Shown in pieces: positions 42,654 to 51,820 of a stretch of 64,000 nucleotides of DNA (its first letter is position 1; every line of letters begins with the position of its first letter). A program made the translations under genes and the position numbers. Origin of the DNA: Fretibacter rubidus (GTDB lineage Bacteria > Pseudomonadota > Alphaproteobacteria > Caulobacterales > Maricaulaceae); assembly GCF_041429785.1 (NCBI RefSeq), contig NZ_CP163423.1, positions 806,001-870,000 on the forward strand. The letters are read 5' to 3'. The notes under the pieces were generated by a model that made no database searches, was not told where the DNA came from, and saw only the letters and a list, made by a program, of their open reading frames with translations.

Positions 42654-44149
42654 TAGCCAATACGCTCTTTGATGGTTTTATCAGATATCGGCCCAACGGG
42701 CAGAACACGCGGTTCAAATAAATCAGCAGGCAAAGCAATATTGCGGCACAATATGTCGTGCAGGCATTGGGGGCGTATGCCCGTCGCGCGAAATTCACCA
42801 ATAACTTCGTGATTGGGGCCTGTGCCGGTGCGGGTATAATTAAATATTTCCTGCATCTGAATGATCGCGCCCTCCATGCCTGTTACCTCGGCAATGGATG
42901 TTATTTTGCGTTGCCCATCCGACAGGCGTTGCGCTTGGACGATAAGGCCAACGGCAGAGGCGATTTGCCCCGCAACAGCTTCGGGCGTGATTTTCATATC
43001 ACCCATCGCCACCATTTGTTCTAGCCGCGTAATCGCATCGCGCGGTGTATTGGCGTGAAGTGTGGCCATAGACCCTTCGTGGCCTGTATTCATGGCTTGC
43101 AGCATATCAAACGCTTCTTCGCCGCGAACCTCACCAAGGATAACGCGGTCAGGGCGCATGCGAAGCGCATTTTTAACCAGGCCGCGTTGGCGGATTTCGC
43201 CTTTGCCTTCGATATTGGGCGGACGCGTTTCCATACGCGCGACATGGGGTTGTTGCAGTTGCAGCTCTGCCGCGTCCTCAATTGTAATCAGGCGTTCTTT
43301 GTGTGAAATCGACTGGCTTAGGGCGTTTAGCAAGGTAGTTTTACCCGACCCCGTACCGCCAGAAATCAAAATTGTCACCCGCGACTGGCACGCCGCCCAA
43401 AGGAACTGCGCGACCACATCGGGCACAGCGCCAAAACCGACCAGCTTATCCAGTGTCAGAGGCGTCTTTGAAAATTTACGAATAGAGACCAGCGGCCCGT
43501 CAACGGCGATGGGGGCGATGGCGACATTGACGCGACTGCCGTCGAGTAGCCGCGCATCACAGAGTGGTTGGCTTTCATCCACACGCCGCCCGACTTGGGC
43601 GACAATGCGGTTAATGATGCGCAACAAATGCGGCTCTGACGCAAAGCGAATATCAGACAGCTCTAGCTCTCCGCCCATCTCGACATAGACTTGGTCGTGA
43701 CCATTAATTAAAATATCCGACACACGTTCATCCGCAAGTAGCGTCTCTAGCGGGCCAAGGCCTGTCATTTCGTCAACAATACCGGCCGCTAGAACGCGAA
43801 GCTCACCACTATTGAGTTTCAGCTTTTCTTCAACGGCCAAAGTCTTGACGATTTCTAGGACCTTGCCTGTCAGCACATGGTCATCAAGACCCTCTAAGCT
43901 GGCCAAATCAAATTCATCGATGAGGCGGCTATGGAGTTTAATCTTGATATCAAGGAGCGGGTCGCGTTCACGCTTTAGGCTTGCGGGCGGCGGCGCAGGG
44001 GTCGGTGTCACGGGCTGAACGGGTGCCTTTGGTAAGACAGGGTCCACGCCGTGCGCGGGGACAGGATTGATTAAAGCGTCGGGGCCAGAGACGGATTTAA
44101 CCGCTTCGGGTGCCGTGTTATTATTTAATAAGGCTGAAAACCGTCCCAT
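42653..44149 (-). CDS. cpaF: Tad pilus assembly ATPase CpaF/TadA
   Basis: This 498-residue secretion ATPase of the VirB11/GspE class is cytoplasmic and powers Flp pilin extrusion. After a Pro-rich N-terminal linker (~25-60) comes the N-terminal domain with DERVSDILINGHDQVYVE. Walker A ILISGGTGSGKTTLLNAL is near 270, followed by the Asp box (LITIEDAAELQL), Walker B-type VILGEVRGEEAFDML and the His box (GHEGSMATLHANTPRDAITRLE region). It has full length for CpaF. It sits between the TadZ-like and TadB genes. Confidence 0.95.
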   Translation of the reverse strand: MGRFSALLNNNTAPEAVKSVSGPDALINPVPAHGVDPVLPKAPVQPVTPTPAPPPASLKRERDPLLDIKIKLHSRLIDEFDLASLEGLDDHVLTGKVLEIVKTLAVEEKLKLNSGELRVLAAGIVDEMTGLGPLETLLADERVSDILINGHDQVYVEMGGELELSDIRFASEPHLLRIINRIVAQVGRRVDESQPLCDARLLDGSRVNVAIAPIAVDGPLVSIRKFSKTPLTLDKLVGFGAVPDVVAQFLWAACQSRVTILISGGTGSGKTTLLNALSQSISHKERLITIEDAAELQLQQPHVARMETRPPNIEGKGEIRQRGLVKNALRMRPDRVILGEVRGEEAFDMLQAMNTGHEGSMATLHANTPRDAITRLEQMVAMGDMKITPEAVAGQIASAVGLIVQAQRLSDGQRKITSIAEVTGMEGAIIQMQEIFNYTRTGTGPNHEVIGEFRATGIRPQCLHDILCRNIALPADLFEPRVLPVGPISDKTIKERIG

Positions 44150-44241
44150 GCTTTATCCCAAATTCGCAAGCGTCATTACGGAAAAGACTATCACAGAAGG
44201 CCTGAAGTGCAGGTTAGGGAACAGGGTTAAACGGTCCTTAA

Positions 44242-45255
44242 TTATGCGGCTACAGTGTTGTATTTATTGATATTTTGTCTATCCGTGCTGACTTTGTTAG
44301 TCATTAATTCCAAAAGCTTCCGACTGTCTTTGGCATAGCGGCTATCTGTGCGGACATGCCCGACGGGTGTGCCGCAATTAGACGCTTCGCGCGTGACGTC
44401 AGGATCCATGCATAGAGTTGACAGCACCGTGCGTTGTAACGCCGTTTCGGCATCTGACAAGCGCAGCGTTGATTTGAAAGCCCGGCGTTCAAATTTATTC
44501 ATAATGATATGACAGGATGATTGCGAACCCAACATGTCCGACAATTGGTCACATTTGGCACGCGTCATATGCAGCGACGGAATGGATAATTCTGTCACAA
44601 GGCCCAAAAAATCTGCCCCCATCAACGCAGGCGCTGTCCATGGCTGCCAATGGCGCGGCACGTCCAAAATGACATAGGGAAAGGCATCACAAACAGCGTC
44701 GAGCAAGGCGAGCACAGTCAGCGGATTAACCCCTGCATTGCCGTTAATCATATTGGGCGCAGCAAGAACGCTCATCCCGCTGCTGTGATGGCTCAGCAGG
44801 GATTGTATATAAAGGCTGTCGATGCGCGCGGGGTCGCCCGCTAAATCGTCTTGCGATAACCCTGCTTGCACGTCCAAATGATGGACAATGCCGCTGGCTT
44901 CAAAATCCAAATCAATTAAGCAGACTTTTGGATCCGTATTGCGCTGCCCGCGGGGCGTTTTACTCGCCTGTGTTTTGGCAAGTTCATAAGCCATTTGCAC
45001 GGCGAGTGTTGTTGTCCCCACACCGCCAACAGCCCCCATAAAGGCCCAGCACTGAGAGCCGTCTTGCGGTGGGATTGGGTCCTGTGGCGCGGGTGGTAAT
45101 TCGCCCGTCACTGTTTGTTGGGCGGGGGCGTCATCATGCCAGATATCACAAGGGGGAATGGCAAGACCGTCATCGACAGAGCCCTCATTTACAGTCTTTT
45201 CGTCATTGTTCCACGGCGCGCGCGGATCCTCTTTGCGTCTGGAAAAGAAAGTCAT
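44242..45255 (-). CDS. cpaE: TadZ/CpaE-type MinD-like localisation ATPase
   Basis: This 337-residue ParA/MinD-superfamily protein has the deviant Walker A-type loop GAVGGVGTTTLAVQMAYELA near 72. VCLIDLDFEASGIVHHLDVQ and YVILDVPRHW complete the nucleotide pocket. CpaE/TadZ places the Tad machine at the correct cell site, typically a pole. Many CpaE proteins have an N-terminal receiver-like domain; here only ~65 residues precede the ATPase, so it is reduced or absent. It lies between the short CpaD-like gene and cpaF. Confidence 0.88.
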   Translation of the reverse strand: MTFFSRRKEDPRAPWNNDEKTVNEGSVDDGLAIPPCDIWHDDAPAQQTVTGELPPAPQDPIPPQDGSQCWAFMGAVGGVGTTTLAVQMAYELAKTQASKTPRGQRNTDPKVCLIDLDFEASGIVHHLDVQAGLSQDDLAGDPARIDSLYIQSLLSHHSSGMSVLAAPNMINGNAGVNPLTVLALLDAVCDAFPYVILDVPRHWQPWTAPALMGADFLGLVTELSIPSLHMTRAKCDQLSDMLGSQSSCHIIMNKFERRAFKSTLRLSDAETALQRTVLSTLCMDPDVTREASNCGTPVGHVRTDSRYAKDSRKLLELMTNKVSTDRQNINKYNTVAA

Positions 45256-45299
45256 GTTTGCCTCAATGAATTAGATTGCGAATGCCTTATTCAGACCGT

Positions 45300-45557
45300 T
45301 TACTCGGGTATTTTCGGCTCGATCACTTCGCCCTTTTCATAGGCCTCTCGTGCGGCGCGCACGCGGGCGCGATTGGCGGGAATATAGGTATCGGCTTTTA
45401 GCTTTGGGTCTGGTGTAACCGCATGGGCGGCAATATTGGCGCGATTAGAGACGCCAAAATTTGCGTCTTGACCCGACAGGGCTGGGCGCTGTGTGGCACA
45501 GGCAGACATTAGCGCAGCGGCGGCCAAAGCGGTGGTGATTTTTATTTTGGTGTTCAT
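45300..45557 (-). CDS. Short CpaD-like outer-membrane lipoprotein
   Basis: This 85-residue lipoprotein has a signal peptide ending AALMSAC (C20). The mature part includes FGVSNRANIAAHAVTPDP, the recognisable FG-x-S-x-x-x-NIAA-x-x-x-NP-like core of CpaD family proteins, then a basic helix (RARVRAAREAYEKGE). CpaD proteins are normally ~200 residues, so this is a minimal version. It lies 4 bases after the secretin gene, the normal cpaD slot, and may act as a pilotin or stabiliser of the CpaC secretin. Confidence 0.65.
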   Translation of the reverse strand: MNTKIKITTALAAAALMSACATQRPALSGQDANFGVSNRANIAAHAVTPDPKLKADTYIPANRARVRAAREAYEKGEVIEPKIPE

Positions 45558-45561
45558 GGCT

Positions 45562-46917
45562 CTACTCCAACACTGTTCCGTAATCGCCAGATAAATCTGA
45601 CAAGGCTAGGGGGCTTTTGCCGCCTTCCAAATGCCCTTTTGCGAAGGCTTCAAAATCGCTTGGTAACTTAATATCATCCAGCGGGGAGGCGAGTTGACGG
45701 CGATCACTAACGGGTTGCGCCAGATGCGGGGTCACCATGATGACCAGCTCTGTTTCGTTCTCTTGAAAACGGGTCGAGCTAAAGAGTGTGCCCAAGATTG
45801 GAATATCACCGAGCCACGGCACTTGCGAGCGGTTGTTTGAGCTTTCAGATTGCAGCAATCCCGCAATCGCAAAGCTCTGACCATTACGAAGCTCAATTGT
45901 TGTATTGGCGCGGCGCACGCGGATACCTGGTACCGAAATTTCGGCAATCCGCACAGCCGTTGTGGGGTCAAGTTGGCTAACTTCGGGCGCGACTTTCAGG
46001 TTGATAATTTCGTCATCCAGCACCGTGGGTGAAAAGGCGAGACCAACACCAAATTTGCGGTATTCAATCGCGACTTGACCAAACTCTCCGGGCACAGGAA
46101 TAGGAATTTCACCGCCCGCGAGGAAGCTTGCGGTCTCGCCCGACATGGCGACCAAATTGGGTTCTGCCAATGTACGGATCAGGCCTTTGTCTTCTAACGC
46201 TTCAATACGGGCATCCAAAACTGCGCTCCCGAAACCGCCGCGTAGTAGTCCAGAGATCACGGGTGTGTTTGTAGTCAAACTGGTCTGGGCGGCAAAATCA
46301 CCAGGGCTGGGAACGAGGCCTGATTGCTGACTGGTCAGCAGCCCAACGCCCAGCTCTTTAATCGTGGTCCGCGACGCTTCAATAAAGCGAACTTCGAGCA
46401 TGACTTGGTGGGAGTCTTTGACGCTCAGACCGTTGGTGACATTATTGGGCGCAAAAGCCTGCGCGATTTTCTCGGCCTTTTTTGAAACGGACTCTGTCGT
46501 GACTTCGCCCGATAGATAGACCCCATCAGCCAGCGGACGCACTTCGATACGTTCACGCGGAAAGGTCTCAAAAAACGTCTTTTTCAGCCCCGATAAATCA
46601 TGCCCAACGGTGACATCGACAATGTCAATTAATTGACGGTCAGCATCATAAAGCATGACATTGGTTCTGCCGCCTGTCTTGCCCATGACTTGAAAGGATT
46701 TATCGGTCAGCACGACAACGTCGGCGACAGCGGTATTGGATACGCGGATTTCTTTAAACGGCATTTCCGTGCGCATCAAAATCGTGTCGTTTTTTAAGAC
46801 TGACGTATTGGTGCGGTCTTTGGTAATGTCGTGATCGACCCAGGAGGCCGCAACGGCGCTTAACGGCAAAGCCGTAGTGAGGCATAATGTGGTGAGTAAT
46901 AAGATTGGTTTGATCAT
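45562..46917 (-). CDS. cpaC: Tad pilus secretin CpaC/RcpA
   Basis: From the ATG at 46917 (451 aa) a signal peptide is clear (LLLTTLCLTTALPLSAVAAS). The N-terminal domain carries the CpaC pattern ISNTAVADVVVL-like (here VSNTAVADVVVLTDKSFQV) and a BON-like GEVTTESVSKKAEKIAQ. The C-terminal secretin module has VMLEVRFIEASRTTIKELGV, LAEPNLVAMSGETASFLAGG, NTTIELRNGQSFAIAGLL and VPWLGDIPILGTLFSS. It forms the outer-membrane pore for the Flp pilus. It is 10 bases downstream of cpaB and 4 bases upstream of the CpaD-like gene. Confidence 0.93.
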   Translation of the reverse strand: MIKPILLLTTLCLTTALPLSAVAASWVDHDITKDRTNTSVLKNDTILMRTEMPFKEIRVSNTAVADVVVLTDKSFQVMGKTGGRTNVMLYDADRQLIDIVDVTVGHDLSGLKKTFFETFPRERIEVRPLADGVYLSGEVTTESVSKKAEKIAQAFAPNNVTNGLSVKDSHQVMLEVRFIEASRTTIKELGVGLLTSQQSGLVPSPGDFAAQTSLTTNTPVISGLLRGGFGSAVLDARIEALEDKGLIRTLAEPNLVAMSGETASFLAGGEIPIPVPGEFGQVAIEYRKFGVGLAFSPTVLDDEIINLKVAPEVSQLDPTTAVRIAEISVPGIRVRRANTTIELRNGQSFAIAGLLQSESSNNRSQVPWLGDIPILGTLFSSTRFQENETELVIMVTPHLAQPVSDRRQLASPLDDIKLPSDFEAFAKGHLEGGKSPLALSDLSGDYGTVLE

Positions 46918-46927
46918 TGTGCTTACC

Positions 46928-47962
46928 CTATTCCATCCGTCTTGGTTGCGGTTTTTGCGGTACATTTTGCGGCCAGCCGCCTTGCACATCATCGCGCACA
47001 TTTAAGGTGGCCGATTTCGCAGGCGCACCATAAACGACGATGTTCACATCATTTTGACGCTTTACGCTCAGGCGCTCAACTGACTCAGTATTATCTGGGC
47101 CGTTCCGAAAGACTGTGATGTCTGACGTCGGGCTTTTACTTTTCTTCGCGCTTGGACGACGGGCGACACTGCGGCTTTGCTTCGCGCCAAGCTCGTTCAG
47201 GCTGACCTGTTGCGTTGGCGACGGGGCTGTTTCACCCACGCCGCGCAGCGATAGAGACAGAGTGCCGTAATTCATGGCGAGCGCCAATTTTTGGCTATCC
47301 GCGTCGCTCACTTCTAAGGTGACTGTATTCGCCACATCTGGCGAGGCGCTACGGTCAGACTGGTTTTGGTCCACCGCTAGAACGCTGACGTTTTGCAAAA
47401 TAATATCAGAGATATAGCTGACTGCTGCGCTGGTATTACGCGACCGGCTGCTCGCGCTCGTGGCTGGTTCGCGTGTGTAAATCACGTCCACAATATCGCC
47501 GGGCATAATAAAGCCCGATACGCCTGTGACGTCGTCGACGCGTATAGACACGGCGCGGTAACCGGGTTTAATCCGCGCAGATAAGCTGGCCTTGCCGTCT
47601 TCGCCTGTAATTTTACGCGCGAGTATCGGCTCGTTATAACTTAGATTGCTGAGCGTGAAGCGCTCTGATCCGCTCTCAAATATGTCAGATAAATCTGTGA
47701 AGGCACCGGCTGGCACGGCGTCCGACGGATAATCGACAAAACGAACGGATGTGCGGGATAGGGCTTCGCCAAACGCCATATCGCGATTGGCAACAAGGAC
47801 GGCGACTGTGTCCATTGGGACTGCGGCTTCATTTGTGCTTGCGGGTTTGACTTGGCGAAATTCATCTTCAACCGCGTCGTTGATAAAGCCGCGCGCCAGA
47901 AACACTGCCATAATCCCAAAAGCGGCGGATGCGCCCAATGTAATAATTGTATTTGTTCTCAT
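46928..47962 (-). CDS. cpaB: Flp pilus assembly protein CpaB/RcpC
   Basis: From ATG 47962 (344 aa; a longer frame begins at 47995) the protein starts with the typical membrane helix (IITLGASAAFGIMAVFLAR). A SAF-domain follows: VLVANRDMAFGEALSRTSVR, EPILARKITG, PGYRAVSIRVDDVTGVSGFI and MPGDIVDVIYTRE. It is periplasmic, anchored by one helix, and contacts the secretin in Tad systems. The C-terminus is rich in Pro and basic residues. It is the first gene of the visible tad run; pilin and prepilin peptidase genes are not upstream. Confidence 0.9.
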   Translation of the reverse strand: MRTNTIITLGASAAFGIMAVFLARGFINDAVEDEFRQVKPASTNEAAVPMDTVAVLVANRDMAFGEALSRTSVRFVDYPSDAVPAGAFTDLSDIFESGSERFTLSNLSYNEPILARKITGEDGKASLSARIKPGYRAVSIRVDDVTGVSGFIMPGDIVDVIYTREPATSASSRSRNTSAAVSYISDIILQNVSVLAVDQNQSDRSASPDVANTVTLEVSDADSQKLALAMNYGTLSLSLRGVGETAPSPTQQVSLNELGAKQSRSVARRPSAKKSKSPTSDITVFRNGPDNTESVERLSVKRQNDVNIVVYGAPAKSATLNVRDDVQGGWPQNVPQKPQPRRME

Positions 47963-48107
47963 CACCCAATCATCCCATCCTTTGCCGATCATCATGAAAG
48001 GCGAAGGTCCCGCAGCCTAAATGCCACGGTGATGGTAAGGTTTCGTCAAGACTTATCGTAAGGGATTGGTGAAATTAGAGTGTTAATGAAAGCTTATTAC
48101 TGATAGC
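47963..48107. other. Spacer upstream of cpaB
   Basis: This short gap carries the presumed promoter of the tad operon and the end of the amidohydrolase gene. No motif could be assigned. Confidence 0.3.
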
Positions 48108-49874
48108 TCAGCCGCCGCGCACAAGCTTTCCGGGACGGGCGTCTGTGACTGTGTCATTGGCGATGACTTGTGTGCCGTTGACAAATGTCGCCTTATATCC
48201 CGAGACGGGTTGCAGCAGTCGCTGTCCCCCTGCGGGTAAGTCTTGCACCATTTTGGGCACACCCAAATCAAGGCCGTCGTAATTAATTACATTTATATCC
48301 GCGCGGAGCCCAACTTTGAGACGCCCTCGGTCGCTTAGCCCTAGGTAATCGGCACCGTCCGCCGTCAGCATTTGTATAGCGCGGGGCAGGGCTATGCCGT
48401 CTTTGCCCGCAGACATGCGGTCACGCGTCCAATGGGAGAGCAAATATGTCGGGAAGCTCGCGTCGCAAATTGTACCCACATGGGCCCCGCCGTCCGATAA
48501 TCCCGGCAGCGCCTTGGGATGTTTCATCATTGTCAGGACATTGTCATAATTCATATGGGTATAATTATAGACGGGATAATAAATCATCGCGCGCCCCTCA
48601 TCCTCCAGCATCAAATCATAGGCTTTTTCCCAAACGCTGACGCCGTCTTTACGCGCCAGCCCTGCAATAGACGTCTCTGATGTTTGCTCGTAATCGACCT
48701 TGCCAGTGTAATCGAGCTTGAACAGTTTTTCGGCCAGCTGTTCAAACATGCCAATCATCATATCGACCATGGGCGGCACAGGGCTTCCGGGGCCAGCCAG
48801 GGTGACGGGTGTCTCTGATAGCATTTTTGCCTTAAACGACGGATCGCGCATAATCGCGACACGCTCTGCCAAAAGCTTTTCTCTGATGGCCAAATAACTG
48901 GGGAAAGCCATCAGCGGGTGAAAGGTACAGTTCAAGCCGACGAAAGACCCAATGGCACGCGGCGCGACTTGGAAGGAAATATCAAGTCCGTCGGCATTCA
49001 TGGCTTCTGTGCGGCGGATGATATTTTTCCAATCATCAGGCGCAAAATCCCGCTCCATTAATGACATGGATCCGGGGCGTCCGCCGCCTGCGCGAAAAAA
49101 GGCTTCCATCAAATCAAACTCGGTTTCAAACGTCTCGCCAGGGCGTAACATGTCAAAATCATTGACCGCTTGCAGCACGCCGTGGCCCAGCCCTTCAAAG
49201 GCTGACGCAATGCCGACAAGCTCGTCCTTGCCAGCCTCTGATCCTGGTGTCCATTCGCCGTCACTGGATTTGTGAAAATCTGAGCGTCCCAGTGAAAAGC
49301 CGAGCGCGCCAGCGTTTAAGGCCTCACGCGTCAGCTTTTTCATGGCCGTAATATCATCATCATTTGCGGGTTGGTCATGCACGGCTCGGTCACCCATGAC
49401 GTAAACCCGCAGCGGGTCATGCGGCACCATCACGCCAACATCAATCGTGCGCGGCATAGCGTCTAGCGCGTCCATATATTCTGGAAATGTTTCCCACCCC
49501 CACGTCAGACCTTCGTGCAGGGCGGTGCCGGGAATATCTTCGACCCCTTCCATAAGGCGGATAAGCTTGTCGCGGTCCTCTGCGCGGCACGGGGCAAAAC
49601 CAACACCGCAATTGCCCATCAGGGCCGTTGTCACGCCGTGATTAACGGACGGTTTTAATTCTTCGTCCCAGCTGACTTGGCCGTCATAATGTGTGTGTAA
49701 ATCAATGAAGCCAGGCGTGACGATATGGCCGCTGGCATCAATTGTCTCTAAGGCGTCACCCTCGCAGGGGCCGACCTCTGTGATGATGCCGTCTTTAATA
49801 CCGATATTGGTTTTGACGCCTGCCGTGCCGCTGCCGTCAAACACCAACCCACCGATTATTTTTGTATCAAACAT
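48108..49874 (-). CDS. N-acyl-D-amino-acid deacylase-type amidohydrolase
   Basis: From ATG 49874, with AGGAA eight bases upstream, the protein has 588 residues. It shows the amidohydrolase fold: an IIGGLVFDGSG start, IVTPGFIDLHTHYDGQ with the first metal-binding histidines, ALMGNCGVGFAPCR with a metal-bridging cysteine typical of D-aminoacylases, and a late LSDGGAHVGTICDASFP that includes the catalytic aspartate region. Enzymes of this group release D-amino acids or act on related amides in the cytoplasm. The start overlaps the transporter gene, so they share an operon. The substrate is not readable. Confidence 0.85.
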   Translation of the reverse strand: MFDTKIIGGLVFDGSGTAGVKTNIGIKDGIITEVGPCEGDALETIDASGHIVTPGFIDLHTHYDGQVSWDEELKPSVNHGVTTALMGNCGVGFAPCRAEDRDKLIRLMEGVEDIPGTALHEGLTWGWETFPEYMDALDAMPRTIDVGVMVPHDPLRVYVMGDRAVHDQPANDDDITAMKKLTREALNAGALGFSLGRSDFHKSSDGEWTPGSEAGKDELVGIASAFEGLGHGVLQAVNDFDMLRPGETFETEFDLMEAFFRAGGGRPGSMSLMERDFAPDDWKNIIRRTEAMNADGLDISFQVAPRAIGSFVGLNCTFHPLMAFPSYLAIREKLLAERVAIMRDPSFKAKMLSETPVTLAGPGSPVPPMVDMMIGMFEQLAEKLFKLDYTGKVDYEQTSETSIAGLARKDGVSVWEKAYDLMLEDEGRAMIYYPVYNYTHMNYDNVLTMMKHPKALPGLSDGGAHVGTICDASFPTYLLSHWTRDRMSAGKDGIALPRAIQMLTADGADYLGLSDRGRLKVGLRADINVINYDGLDLGVPKMVQDLPAGGQRLLQPVSGYKATFVNGTQVIANDTVTDARPGKLVRGG

Positions 49875-50793
49875 GACTCTGTTTCCTATCATTAAACCTA
49901 AAGAGCGCGACGAGCATCAACCCGCCAATGATATGCCATGTCCCCCACAGCCCTGCAATAGCCGCCGCCCCGCCAAGCCCGCCAAGCCCGCCAAGCTGGG
50001 TCAGCAGGATAACAATACCGAGGCCAGAGTTTTGAATACCAACCTCAAAGGTCAGCGCGCGGCGTTGGGCTGTATTGGCCTTTGAGACCAGCCCAGCCCC
50101 AAACCCGAGCAAAAACGCCAAACCGTTATGCACCATCACCAGCGCGATAATCCCAAAGCCGAGCGCGACGATAACTGGCGCAAATTTAATCACGGCCCCA
50201 ATGATAATCACAGCTAAGGCAACCCCCGCAATCACGGCCAGCGGCTTTTGCAAACGGTCAGCTAGTTGCGGCGAGAAATGCCCCAGCGCCATGCCGAGGA
50301 AGAGGGGCAGGGCGAGAATGATTAGTGTCTGAATGAGGAACGAGACAGCATCCAGATTAATTTCTGTCAGAAGGGCATCGGTCGGCGGGTAAAGCGAACT
50401 CCAATAGAGTATAGATAGGGGTGTAATTAAGGCTGCCGCTACGCTGCTGGTTGCCGTCAACGATACTGATAAAGCTGTATCGGCTTTCCCAAACAAGGCC
50501 AGCAGATTTGACGTATTCCCGCCGGGACAACAGGCAATTAGTATCATGCCCAGCGCAATGCTGGGCTGCGGGTCGAACGCAAAACAGATCAGGACCGTCA
50601 GCAGTGGCAGGCCAATGATCTGCGCCAGCACACCCGCGATATAGACACGCGGCGCGCTTTTAAAAAACGCGAAATGATGACGGCGCAGCCCTAGCGCCAC
50701 AGCAAACATCATGGTGGCCAAAATGATCATCATCGCAATTTCAGAGCTGGCCCCTAGGTCAAGCTGTATGTTGTCAATTGCATTTGCGTCCAT
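49867..50793 (-). CDS. Bile acid:sodium symporter (BASS) family transporter
   Basis: This 308-residue inner-membrane protein has about nine or ten hydrophobic helices. The family signature MILIACCPGGNTSNLLALF and KADTALSVSLTATSSVAA (near residues 82-120) is the crossover region that binds sodium and substrate. A second conserved block is VEIGIQNSGLGIVIL-like (here FEVGIQNSGLGIVILL) near 255. It probably imports an organic anion with sodium. It is cotranscribed and overlaps by 8 bases with the amidohydrolase, suggesting that it supplies that enzyme's substrate. Confidence 0.88.
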   Translation of the reverse strand: MDANAIDNIQLDLGASSEIAMMIILATMMFAVALGLRRHHFAFFKSAPRVYIAGVLAQIIGLPLLTVLICFAFDPQPSIALGMILIACCPGGNTSNLLALFGKADTALSVSLTATSSVAAALITPLSILYWSSLYPPTDALLTEINLDAVSFLIQTLIILALPLFLGMALGHFSPQLADRLQKPLAVIAGVALAVIIIGAVIKFAPVIVALGFGIIALVMVHNGLAFLLGFGAGLVSKANTAQRRALTFEVGIQNSGLGIVILLTQLGGLGGLGGAAAIAGLWGTWHIIGGLMLVALFRFNDRKQSHV

Positions 50794-50858
50794 GCTCGCC
50801 CCCTGTTTGGCTCACGACATTGCTTGACTTTGCCCCCCTTCACAAGCCAAAAGCGCGG

Positions 50859-51254
<396 letters not shown>

Positions 51255-51256
51255 AT

Positions 51257-51466
51257 TATCCATATCCCCGCTGGAGCGCAGCGAAGGCGGTAGGGGGTAT
51301 GGATACGGGAAAAGTGATCAGCACGCTTTACCCAGCAGGGCAGAAGACGTTAGGGGACGACACTATCCAAAAACACGCTAGAGCATAGCGAGGGCGGAAG
51401 TGTTTTTGGATACGGAAAAGTGACGCGCTAGCTCACCGAGCAGAGCACTTGGCGTTAGGGGACGAT
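51257..51466. repeat. Two tandem imperfect ~105-base units, each built on a long hairpin
   Basis: Unit 1 (51257-51360) begins with a stem in which TATCCATA and TATGGATA pair across 51257-51305; unit 2 (51364-51466) begins with TATCCAAAAACAC pairing with GTGTTTTTGGATA across 51364-51412. Both loops share GCT-GAGC--AGCGA-GGCGG-AG, both stems are followed by CGG-AAAAGTGA, and both units end in CGTTAGGGGACGA. The stem sequences differ while pairing is kept, a sign that structure matters. A partial third inverted segment (ACTTGG...CCAAGT) follows at 51473-51505. They lie directly after rnpB and before the M28 peptidase. Function unknown. Confidence 0.75.
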
Positions 51467-51820
51467 AATCCAACTTGGCAGATCCAGCCTAACCGCCGCC
51501 AAGTATTACTCGGCTAGGGTCTTTGAATGAAAGGCTCACATGACCAATCACCATGCCCACCAACCGCACCATCACGACATGGGTTCCGGGCGACCTGCGT
51601 TCGCGTCGGAATGACGTGTTTAATCAGGGTTTGTGCGCGCCTTCATTCGCGTTGGCTTGATATATCTACTTGAGGCAAACCTCCTCCACTCCCGTCATTC
51701 CGTCGCGGGCTTTTCACCCGCCCGGAATCCATGCCGTTCGGTTTCCGTTATGGCAAAGCTTAAGTCCCACTCGCCTTAACCCCACATAGACTCCCGTATA
51801 AAATCAACTATAGACGTCTC
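51467..51820. repeat. Intergenic stretch with two inverted copies of a dispersed repeat
   Basis: The segment 51579-51616 (from ATGGGTTCCGGGCG to CGTCGGAATGACG) matches the reverse complement of 51693-51732 (CGTCATTCCGTCGCGGGC... ending CCGGAATCCAT). The two form a head-to-head pair with a ~75-base loop. The CGTCATTCC/GGAATGACG core is common in dispersed intergenic repeats of alphaproteobacteria. No gene was seen in the remainder. Confidence 0.6.

Noticed and set aside
43062-43688. 208-codon plus-strand frame opposite cpaF
   Set aside because: Antisense of a well-supported gene with Ser/Arg-rich composition.
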